Of a stretch of DNA of 14,057 bases, positions 5,251 to 10,328 are shown one piece after another; the first letter of the stretch is position 1; every line of letters begins with the position of its first letter. The translations under genes and the position numbers were made by a program. The notes beneath the pieces are model-generated. The model saw only the letters and a program-made list of their open reading frames with translations, searched no databases and was not told where the DNA came from. Source of the DNA: Candidatus Lloydbacteria bacterium RIFCSPLOWO2_02_FULL_54_12 (GTDB lineage Bacteria > Patescibacteriota > Minisyncoccia > Phycocordibacterales > UBA6899); assembly GCA_001819095.1 (NCBI GenBank), contig MHLS01000048.1, positions 1 to 14,057 of the forward strand. Direction: 5' to 3'.

Positions 5251-6503
5251 CGCACGACGGCGCCGCGCTCGGCATACATGAGGGAAAGCCGGTCCATGTC
5301 CACGGTATGCTCCCGGGAGAAGAGGGGATCGTCGAAGTGTATAAAAAACACGGCATCTACATCGGCACACTCAAGGAGCTGACGCGCGCGTCGGAGAGCC
5401 GAAAAAATCCCGAGGAACTCCATTATCTTTCTTGCAGTCCTTGGCAGGTGATGGAATATCATCTACAAGTGGAACTGAAACACGCATTCCCCCAAGAACT
5501 TTTTGGCTATTACGCCGATGCACCAAAGGCTGATTTTGTTCCTGCAGAACAATTTTACGGTTACCGCACTAAGGTCGAGTTCAGTTTTACGGACAGAAGC
5601 GGTGACATCCCCGCACCGCTTGCGCTCGCATTTCATGTGCGCGGAGGTGGGTCCTTGCGCATCGCATTACCGGAGGGGTGCGCGCTTGCCTCCGAGTCGA
5701 TGAACTTTGCCGCCCTCCAACTATGTACCCGCCTGCGCGAGATGGGATATGCGGCGCGTGATCTGAAGACGCTCATTCTTCGTGAGAGCAAGTCGTCCGG
5801 AAAACTCCTCGCAATGTTGTATGCCAAAAAGACGGACATCCCGAAGTTTGCCGTCGACGACATACCGAATCTCGCAGGATTCTTTGCCTTCCACTCGACG
5901 GAAAAGTCTCCCGCTTCGGTCGAGACGAAAGAGCTCTGGCGGTGGGGCGACGACATGCTCACGGAACGTGTGTGCGGGCTCGAATTCGGTTACTCGCGGG
6001 ATGCATTCTTTCAGAACAACATCCCGCTCTTTGAGACTGCGATGGAGTTGATCGCGAAGAGCGTTCCCTCCGGTGCGCGCATCATTGAGCTTTATTCGGG
6101 TGTGGGCACGATAGGACTTTTGTTGGCGAAGGATGCAAAGACGGTACACGGCGTCGAAGTGGTCTCGGCGGCAACGTCCGCCGCAAAGAAGAACGCCGAA
6201 CATAACGGCATAACGAATTACGTCGCCGAATGTATCCCTGCGGAAAAAATGGACGCGCGACTGCTCGAAGGGAAAGATGTGCTCGTCCTCGACCCGCCGC
6301 GCTCCGGACTCCACCCGAAGGTGGTCGTCATGATCAAAGAAAAGTTGCCGCCGACGATCGTTTATCTCTCCTGCAATCCGGAGACGCAGGCGCGGGACTA
6401 CTCACAACTTGCGTTGTTGTATAAGATCGATGCGCTGACCGGCTTCGACTTCTATCCCCAGACGCCGCATCTCGAATCGCTTCTTGTCTTGAGTAGGCGG
6501 TGA
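5232..6503 (+). CDS. TrmA/RlmD-family RNA 5-methyluridine methyltransferase
   Basis: A 423-residue SAM-dependent enzyme that methylates C5 of a uridine in rRNA or tRNA. Residues 1-50 form a TRAM RNA-binding domain (EKIAHDGAALG, HGMLPGEEG). The SAM-binding motif is IIELYSGVGTIGLLLAK (284-300), followed by DPPRSGL (354-360), the nucleophile in YLSCNPETQARD (C381) and the general base in HLESLLVL (E415). RlmD proteins hold a 4Fe-4S cluster with four Cys; here only C68 (in SCSPWQ) and C150 (in PEGCAL) remain, so the cluster is probably absent. The ATG at 5232 is chosen because the TRAM domain starts right after it. Upstream in-frame starts at 5166 and 5175 run back into the terminator. Whether the target is rRNA or tRNA cannot be told from sequence. 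Confidence 0.88.
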   Translation: MFAEKIAHDGAALGIHEGKPVHVHGMLPGEEGIVEVYKKHGIYIGTLKELTRASESRKNPEELHYLSCSPWQVMEYHLQVELKHAFPQELFGYYADAPKADFVPAEQFYGYRTKVEFSFTDRSGDIPAPLALAFHVRGGGSLRIALPEGCALASESMNFAALQLCTRLREMGYAARDLKTLILRESKSSGKLLAMLYAKKTDIPKFAVDDIPNLAGFFAFHSTEKSPASVETKELWRWGDDMLTERVCGLEFGYSRDAFFQNNIPLFETAMELIAKSVPSGARIIELYSGVGTIGLLLAKDAKTVHGVEVVSAATSAAKKNAEHNGITNYVAECIPAEKMDARLLEGKDVLVLDPPRSGLHPKVVVMIKEKLPPTIVYLSCNPETQARDYSQLALLYKIDALTGFDFYPQTPHLESLLVLSRR

Positions 6504-6529
6504 GCAACTCGTGCTACGTGAATCATGCG

Positions 6530-6557
6530 TTGACAAAACGCACTCACCCGCTATTCT
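6530..6557 (+). promoter_or_regulatory. Promoter of the secreted-protein gene
   Basis: Perfect -35 TTGACA (6530-6535), a 16-bp spacer and TATTCT (6552-6557). The leader to the ATG at 6595 is about 30 nt. Confidence 0.7.
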
Positions 6558-6594
6558 CAATGCGGGTCGTACATTCATACGAATGGAGCGAACA

Positions 6595-7197
6595 ATGCGG
6601 TTTACCGTACTCACCGTCGTGACGACACTTTGCCTTTGGACAGCCGCCTCGGCGCTTGCCCAGCCTGTAGCCGAAAAGAGTGAAAACCTCGAGTGTGCGC
6701 TTGGACTCAAGTACTATGAGTCTTTCGTGAAGGATGCACTCGGTGCAGTGAGAGAAAAGAGGACCTATGCCGCTCGCGTGATGTTGGATTCTGCCGAGGC
6801 ATTTTTCAAAAAATCCTGCCTTACGAAGCGAAGCGATGAGCACGTGGACGCCGCAAGGGGGCACGTGCGCTTGCTGATGGACACTCGTGTGGCCGACGCG
6901 AAGAGAGCAATGGATATTGGTGACGCCCATACTGCGCTCAATCATATCCAGAGAGTTCAGGAGTTGTACTGGCAAACCGAGATTGAGCCGCCCGCCGGCA
7001 TGATGGATGAAATTTTCCGGGGTATCGACAGTGGCGTTCTGTCAGGGAAGATCACATTCGAAAATGCGGCCGTTGCCGAAAGGCGTGCATGTAGGATCGT
7101 CTCGTCGCCGCCATTCACCCCGATAGCAGGCCGATTCGAGCCCACAACTCCGTACACTCCACCCGATCGGTGCAAAAAATATCCCAAGGAACGATGA
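6595..7197 (+). CDS. Secreted protein of unknown function
   Basis: A 200-residue protein with a classical signal peptide: MRFTVLTVVTTLCLWTAASALA, with likely cleavage after ALA (residue 22). The mature part is mostly helical and charged, rich in Ala, Glu and Arg, with spaced Cys residues in the mature part and a Pro/Thr-rich tail (about 170-192, PPFTPIAG...TTPYTPP). I recognise no domain; a helical-repeat fold is possible from the AARVMLDSAEAF and DAHTALNHIQRVQEL segments. The ATG at 6595 is chosen over an in-frame ATG at 6583 because GGAG sits six bases before it and the signal peptide begins there. It is a single-gene unit with strong promoter and terminator. Confidence 0.75.
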   Translation: MRFTVLTVVTTLCLWTAASALAQPVAEKSENLECALGLKYYESFVKDALGAVREKRTYAARVMLDSAEAFFKKSCLTKRSDEHVDAARGHVRLLMDTRVADAKRAMDIGDAHTALNHIQRVQELYWQTEIEPPAGMMDEIFRGIDSGVLSGKITFENAAVAERRACRIVSSPPFTPIAGRFEPTTPYTPPDRCKKYPKER

Positions 7198-7217
7198 ACG
7201 ACAATCCGGAACGCACG

Positions 7218-7244
7218 AACCGCAAGCAAGCTTGCGGTTTTTTT
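7218..7244 (+). terminator. Rho-independent terminator after the secreted-protein gene
   Basis: AACCGCAAG (7218-7226) pairs with CTTGCGGTT (7231-7239), 4-nt loop, with a run of seven Ts. Confidence 0.92.
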
Positions 7245-7269
7245 AAAAGCGTTTAGTTGTGCAAAGCGG

Positions 7270-7298
7270 TTGAATTTTCAGAACAAATGGTATAGAAT
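7270..7298 (+). promoter_or_regulatory. Promoter of the 25-residue basic peptide gene
   Basis: TTGAAT (7270-7275), a 17-bp spacer and TAGAAT (7293-7298). Seven bases separate the -10 from the ATG, so the transcript is probably leaderless. Confidence 0.6.
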
Positions 7299-7305
7299 AA
7301 GGTGC

Positions 7306-7383
7306 ATGAATAAAAAACAAAAAGTCGCGATGCGCAAAAAGGCCAAACGCGCGGGCAAGAAGACCCACACGCGCTATCGTTAA
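7306..7383 (+). CDS. 25-residue highly basic micropeptide
   Basis: A 25-codon ORF between a good promoter and a strong terminator that begins at the stop codon. The whole transcript is about 105 nt, almost all coding. The product starts MNKKQKVAMRKKAKRAGKK and ends THTRYR; 12 of 25 residues are Lys or Arg, with no acidic residue. Size and charge resemble the tiny ribosomal proteins bL36, bTHX and the AURKAIP1/COX24 type, which bind rRNA, but no motif matches any of them outright. A ribosome- or nucleic-acid-binding role is an inference from charge alone. AAGG lies five bases before the ATG, so it could also be read as a very short leader with a Shine-Dalgarno sequence. Confidence 0.65.
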   Translation: MNKKQKVAMRKKAKRAGKKTHTRYR

Positions 7384-7409
7384 AAAATCCGCCCAAAAGG
7401 CGGATTTTT
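7383..7409 (+). terminator. Terminator of the basic micropeptide gene
   Basis: AAAAATCCGCC (7383-7393) pairs perfectly with GGCGGATTTTT (7399-7409) across a 5-nt loop. It starts inside the stop codon and works on both strands. Confidence 0.9.
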
Positions 7410-7414
7410 GCTAA

Positions 7415-7505
7415 GGGCTCGTTCATAAATAACTCCCTAGTTATTTATGATTACGGCCCTTTGTGCCACGTTCATATTTTATTGGGTTTACTTATGAACG
7501 GGGCC
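7415..7505. repeat. Nested inverted repeats in the gap before the small membrane protein
   Basis: A perfect 12-bp hairpin, TCATAAATAACT (7423-7434) with AGTTATTTATGA (7439-7450), sits inside a wider inverted repeat whose core CGTTCATAA (7420-7428) matches TTATGAACG (7492-7500). No T run follows the inner hairpin. The roughly 90-bp unit looks like a small foldback element; no gene is visible in it. Confidence 0.5.
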
Positions 7506-7741
7506 TACGGGGAGCGATGCCTAAAGAGCGTGAAGAGCGCGATACCGGCCCAGATCAATTGGAGAGCGACCGCGGCCCACGTTTCGGTGTGGAGGACGTT
7601 CACCAGCATGCCGATCGCACCAAAAAGGTTCATGATCTGGTAAACCCTGCTTGTTGACTCGATGCGCTTCGTCGAATTGAGCCAGTACGCCCCGACGATG
7701 AGCATGGTTCCGACCCAGCCTAAAACTGAGTAGATGTCCAA
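7505..7741 (-). CDS. Small three-helix membrane protein (CBU_0592-like)
   Basis: A 78-residue integral membrane protein with three hydrophobic segments at about 4-21, 33-51 and 55-73. The pattern MDIYSVLGWVGTMLIVGAYW, then SRVYQIMNLFGAIGM, resembles the CBU_0592-like domain of unknown function (seen also beside sugar-transporter-like SemiSWEET folds). The TTG start at 7741 is preferred to an ATG 15 codons upstream because AGGA lies six bases before it and the conserved part begins there. A promoter (TTGTAC, 16 bp, TATACT) lies about 30 nt upstream. The function is unknown. Confidence 0.7.
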   Translation of the reverse strand: MDIYSVLGWVGTMLIVGAYWLNSTKRIESTSRVYQIMNLFGAIGMLVNVLHTETWAAVALQLIWAGIALFTLFRHRSP

Positions 7742-7777
7742 TGTTGTTCCTGATGAACGGTGAGGCGCCTGTACGAA

Positions 7778-7805
7778 AGTATACACGTAAGATATTGAGG
7801 TACAA
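7778..7805 (-). promoter_or_regulatory. Promoter of the small membrane protein gene
   Basis: On the - strand TTGTAC (7805-7800), a 16-bp spacer and TATACT (7783-7778). The -35 is part of a GTACAAGG half-copy of the palindromic repeat found next to it. Confidence 0.55.
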
Positions 7806-7830
7806 GGCGAGATGAGAAGTTGCGTTCACG

Positions 7831-7878
7831 GTACAAGGTGGAACCTTAAGAATTGATTCCCAAGGTTCCACCTTGTAC
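7831..7878. repeat. Palindromic repeat, copy 1 (intergenic)
   Basis: Perfect 17-bp arms, GTACAAGGTGGAACCTT (7831-7847) and its complement (7862-7878), around a 14-nt loop that itself contains GAAT..ATTC. It lies downstream of prmC and could act as a terminator-like hairpin, though no T run follows. The same architecture recurs inside fmt with compensatory arm changes. Confidence 0.85.
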
Positions 7879-7892
7879 TGGGAGGCATGTTG

Positions 7893-8648
7893 TCACAAAG
7901 GATGATTTTTCTTTAGCCGCACGACCCTCCACTTGCCGAATTGGTCTTTCGCGAATGTCGGGTTCCACCCGTACGTTCGGGTAAGCCGCGCGATGGCCAC
8001 TTTCTGCCCGTGACCGAACTCGATATACATGATGCCGCCTTGTCTAAGGTGTTTCGCGCCTTGCGTGAGTAGCCGTTCAATGAAGAAGAGTCCGCCCGAT
8101 CTCGCGAAGAGCGCCCCTTTTGGTTCGTAAGTCAGGACGGAGTGTTGCACGGTATTCTTCTTCGAGGGGTCGATGTACGGCGGATTGGCAAAAATATAGT
8201 CGTATGTGCCGGTGAGGCCGGAGAAGACGTCTGTTTGAATAACGCGCGTTCGCGCAGGATCAATATTATTGAGCGCGGTATTTTTTTTAATCTGTTTACA
8301 AAGCACCGGATCTTTTTCTCCGAAGTCCACCGTTGCGTTCAGTAAATGCTTGAGTAATGCGATGCCAATACACCCCGACCCCGCAAATAGATCAAGTATT
8401 TTCGTATTTTTACTAGTGACTAGTGACTGATGAATGATGACTAACTCAACCCAAAACTCCGTCTCGGAGCGGGGGATGAGCGGTTTCGCGGAGAGGTCAA
8501 TGCGGCAACCGAGAAAGTCCACCCAGCCGATGACGTAGGCCAACGGCTCGCCGGCCTCAAGGCGTTTCGTGTCGGCGAAGAAGCGCGGCATTTCGTTACC
8601 GTGATATTTCTCGCGGAGAAGCCACGCCTTTTCTTTGGTTGACCGCAT
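7893..8648 (-). CDS. prmC: Release factor glutamine methyltransferase
   Basis: A 251-residue SAM-dependent enzyme that methylates the Gln of the GGQ motif in peptide release factors RF1 and RF2. The catalytic NPPY motif is present (FANPPYIDP), as are the SAM loop TKILDLFAGSGCIG and the linker motif EPLAYVIGWVDFLG...LIPRSETE that precedes the catalytic domain. The N-terminal domain is short, about 30 residues before that linker. The ATG at 8648 is chosen; an upstream TTG at 8714 would run into the terminator hairpin of the neighbouring RNA unit. Residues 68-79 (VIIHQSLVTS region) are encoded by a 7-bp tandem repeat array and form an extra linker between PRSETE and the SAM loop. Confidence 0.9.
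   Translation of the reverse strand: MRSTKEKAWLLREKYHGNEMPRFFADTKRLEAGEPLAYVIGWVDFLGCRIDLSAKPLIPRSETEFWVELVIIHQSLVTSKNTKILDLFAGSGCIGIALLKHLLNATVDFGEKDPVLCKQIKKNTALNNIDPARTRVIQTDVFSGLTGTYDYIFANPPYIDPSKKNTVQHSVLTYEPKGALFARSGGLFFIERLLTQGAKHLRQGGIMYIEFGHGQKVAIARLTRTYGWNPTFAKDQFGKWRVVRLKKNHPL
8412..8446. repeat. Heptanucleotide tandem repeat array inside prmC
   Basis: Five contiguous 7-bp units read on the + strand: ACTAGTG, ACTAGTG, ACTGATG, AATGATG, ACTAACT. The array lies within the prmC coding frame, in the linker before the SAM-binding loop. A second array of the same unit lies at 9912-9946. Confidence 0.75.
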
Positions 8649-8670
8649 AAGGGGAGAATAACATTGTGCC

Positions 8671-8701
8671 AAAAGAAAACGAAGCAGGGTCGCTGCTTCG
8701 T
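8671..8701 (-). terminator. Terminator of the candidate RNA, upstream of prmC
   Basis: On the - strand ACGAAGCAG (8701-8693) pairs perfectly with CTGCTTCGT (8687-8679) across a 5-nt loop and is followed by TTTTCTTTT. On the + strand no T run follows, so it acts on the - strand. Confidence 0.8.
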
Positions 8702-8942
8702 GAAATAAGGGCAAGGTGGTTTAGCCTTGGATGTTGACCCCTCCCTCGACCCATTCTCCTGATCTTGGGGGGGAACACCGACGTTCCCGGACGTGCCGTG
8801 CGCTTAGGCGCTTCCGGTACTCTTCGCGAACTTAGTTCTTCCGATACTCTCCGGCGGACCGGTGTTTTCGGATACTTTTCGCTGGGCTCATCCCTGACGG
8901 CCTGCCTCGAGGGAATCTCTTTTGATTTCTTCCACCTTGCTG
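8671..8942 (-). ncRNA. Candidate structured non-coding RNA, about 270 nt
   Basis: On the - strand a -10 GATACT with extended TGC (8954-8949) predicts a start near 8942. The RNA would then open with GCAAGGTGG (8940-8932), perfectly complementary to CCACCTTGC (8719-8711) near its 3' end. Nested inside, TCCCTCGA (8914-8907) pairs with TCGAGGGA (8749-8742). Local hairpins include GGGAAC/GTTCCC, GAACTAAGTTC and GCGCctaaGCGC. A terminator hairpin (ACGAAGCAG/CTGCTTCGT, 8701-8679) with TTTTCTTTT ends the unit. Three motifs of the form GAGTAYCSGAA recur at 28- and 27-nt intervals. The only long ORF here is Arg/Pro-rich with no domain. I could not match tmRNA, RNase P RNA, SRP RNA or 6S RNA. A decayed protein gene is the main alternative. 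Confidence 0.42.
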
Positions 8943-8948
8943 TAGGGC

Positions 8949-8978
8949 AGTATCGCATTTTTGCACAAACGGAAGCAA
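8949..8978 (-). promoter_or_regulatory. Probable promoter of the candidate non-coding RNA
   Basis: On the - strand TTGCTT (8978-8973), an 18-bp spacer and GATACT (8954-8949) preceded by TGC. It overlaps the divergent + strand promoter at 8961-8988. Confidence 0.4.
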
Positions 8979-8988
8979 TGGCTATACT
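8961..8988 (+). promoter_or_regulatory. Promoter of the tRNA-Arg/pirin unit
   Basis: TTGCAC (8961-8966), a 16-bp spacer and TATACT (8983-8988). It is the only good + strand promoter upstream of the tRNA, giving a leader of about 105 nt. I see no gene between it and the tRNA. Confidence 0.55.
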
Positions 8989-9100
8989 GTGCATAACCCT
9001 GCAGTAGAACACGATAAACGGAGCTTTTGAGAAGTGGTCAACGGGTGTTATGAGTTCTTGCGGGTCTCGTATCGGTTGAGCAGGTTCACTACAGGGTAAA

Positions 9101-9175
9101 CTCCTCGTCGTTCAATGGATAGGATGCCTCCCTCCGAAGGAGGCGATGTAGGTTCGATTCCTACCGAGGGGACCA
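9101..9175 (+). tRNA. tRNA-Arg (anticodon CCG), CCA encoded
   Basis: A full cloverleaf: acceptor CTCCTCG with CGAGGGG (one U-G pair), D arm GTTC/GGAT, anticodon stem CCTCC/GGAGG with loop CTCCGAA and anticodon CCG (reads CGG, Arg), a 4-nt variable region, and T arm GTAGG-TTCGATT-CCTAC. Discriminator A is followed by an encoded CCA (9173-9175). The last A is also the first base of the pirin start codon. Confidence 0.97.
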
Positions 9176-9882
9176 TGCGACATGTTGAGCGGGCAAATGA
9201 ACGTGGCAAAAGCGACCTTGGGTGGCTCTCGAGCTGCTTCACCTACAGTTTTGCCGACTACATGAATCCCAAGCGGATGGGGTTTGGCGTACTCCGAGTG
9301 GTGAATGACGACGCAGTTGCGCCCCAGAGCGGATTTCCCCTCCACCATCACGAGGAGATGGAGATCGTGACGGTCATGCTCGAAGGAACCCTCACGCATG
9401 AGGATTCAATAGGCAACAAAAAGGAACTCAAGGCCGGAGAAGTGCAGGTGATGACCGCCGGGACGGGGGTGAACCACTCCGAATGGAACCACGACCCGAT
9501 GGAGACGGTGCGACTCTTCCAGATATGGATTTTTCCGAACAAACGGGGACCCCCGCCCTACTATGAGCAAAAGAAGTTCGACGAAAAAGACCGGCAGAAT
9601 GAGTTTCAAGTTCTGGTATCGGGTGATAAAAAAGACGGAGTGCTCTTCATTCGTCAGGATGCTGTTTTCGCCCGCGCGTCGCTCAAAAAAGGAAAAAATA
9701 TCGCGTACCAACTTGCCGACTCGACGCACGGACTTTTCCTCATGGTCGTAGAGGGCAAGGTCAACATCGGAGCAGACCGGCTTGCTGAACGCGATACTAT
9801 AGAAATAACGGGCGAGTCGCACATCGAAGTCGAGACACCGGAAGATGCCGACATACTCCTTATCGAAGTGCCAATGCAGTAG
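9175..9882 (+). CDS. Pirin family protein
   Basis: A 235-residue bicupin of the pirin family (metal-dependent; some members are quercetin dioxygenases). The N-terminus RANERGKSDLGWLSSCFTYSF aligns with the usual ERG...WL...HTFSF opening, so the ATG at 9175 is the right start. Metal ligands are H57 and H59 in GFPLHHHEEME, H101 and E103 in NHSEWN. The DS.GN and MTAGTGVNHSE motifs are intact. The A of its ATG is the last base of the tRNA CCA end, and the only Shine-Dalgarno-like sequence (GAGGGG, 9166-9171) is the 3' strand of the tRNA acceptor stem. The gene therefore cannot be translated from a transcript whose tRNA has been excised. Physiological substrate unknown. Confidence 0.9.
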   Translation: MRHVERANERGKSDLGWLSSCFTYSFADYMNPKRMGFGVLRVVNDDAVAPQSGFPLHHHEEMEIVTVMLEGTLTHEDSIGNKKELKAGEVQVMTAGTGVNHSEWNHDPMETVRLFQIWIFPNKRGPPPYYEQKKFDEKDRQNEFQVLVSGDKKDGVLFIRQDAVFARASLKKGKNIAYQLADSTHGLFLMVVEGKVNIGADRLAERDTIEITGESHIEVETPEDADILLIEVPMQ

Positions 9883-9908
9883 TGACTGTGCTTTGACGAA
9901 GGAATTGG

Positions 9909-9914
9909 TATACT
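9909..9914 (+). promoter_or_regulatory. Extended -10 element upstream of hpf
   Basis: TATACT preceded by TGG. No good -35 is at the right distance. The last three bases are the start of the heptanucleotide array at 9912-9946. Confidence 0.4.
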
Positions 9915-9946
9915 AGTAACTACCAACTAGCGACTAATGACTGATT
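9912..9946. repeat. Heptanucleotide tandem repeat array upstream of hpf
   Basis: Five contiguous 7-bp units: ACTAGTA, ACTACCA, ACTAGCG, ACTAATG, ACTGATT. It fills the space between the -10 box and the hpf start, so it forms nearly the whole 5' leader. The same unit and unit number occur inside prmC. Confidence 0.75.
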
Positions 9947-9949
9947 TTC

Positions 9950-10318
9950 ATGCGTACCACGCGTACCACCATTAAGGCAACGAATATTGAACACACCAAT
10001 GCGGTCGACGCGTACCTGACGAAGCGCCTCGCCGAACTCGTGCGGATCCTCGAACCGAAGGAGCAAAGCGAGCTTGCGCGCATTGAACTTGGAAAGTCGA
10101 CCAAGCATCACCGCACCGGAGAGGTCTTTTTTGCCGAGATCACGTTCCACGTGAAGAAGAAGGATTTTCGTGCCACCGCAACGGGCGCCGATCTCTATGA
10201 GGCAATCGACAAGATGCAGGCGATGATCGTCCGCGAGGTGAAGCGCCATCACGACCACGCCCGCGCCGAACGAAAGAAAGGCGGACGTGAATTTAAACGC
10301 CGCGTCGTTCGCGGTTAA
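9950..10318 (+). CDS. hpf: Ribosome hibernation promoting factor, short form
   Basis: A 122-residue protein of the HPF/RaiA family, which binds the decoding region of the 30S subunit and inactivates ribosomes in slow growth. The N-terminal strand IKATNIEHTNAVDAYLTKRLAEL, the central IELGKSTKHHRTGEVFFAEITFHVKKKDFRATATGADLYEAIDKM and the C-terminal basic helix (REVKRHHDHARAERKKGG) follow the beta-alpha-beta-beta-beta-alpha fold. It lacks the dimerising C-terminal domain of long HPF. No strong Shine-Dalgarno site precedes the ATG; the leader is the 7-bp repeat array. The second cyclophilin gene follows 10 bp after the stop and is probably co-transcribed. Confidence 0.88.
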   Translation: MRTTRTTIKATNIEHTNAVDAYLTKRLAELVRILEPKEQSELARIELGKSTKHHRTGEVFFAEITFHVKKKDFRATATGADLYEAIDKMQAMIVREVKRHHDHARAERKKGGREFKRRVVRG

Positions 10319-10328
10319 CAACTTTTTT

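Noticed and set aside
5721..6314. A 197-codon - strand ORF opposite the RNA methyltransferase
   Set aside because: Antisense shadow; the + strand frame holds all catalytic motifs.
7831..7878. Palindromic repeats considered as a CRISPR array
   Set aside because: Copies are not regularly spaced, each is itself a full palindrome, and no cas genes are present.
8765..9007. An 80-codon + strand ORF in the same region
   Set aside because: No ribosome-binding site or promoter, no recognisable domain, and it overlaps both divergent promoters.
8596..9012. A 138-codon - strand ORF covering the candidate RNA
   Set aside because: It is Arg/Pro/Ser-rich with no domain, overlaps the prmC start and runs through a terminator hairpin. 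Another frame gives EEYRK-like pieces broken by stops, so a decayed gene remains possible, but nothing supports an intact protein.
9048..9242. A 64-codon - strand ORF across the tRNA
   Set aside because: It is antisense to a certain tRNA-Arg gene and to the pirin N-terminus.
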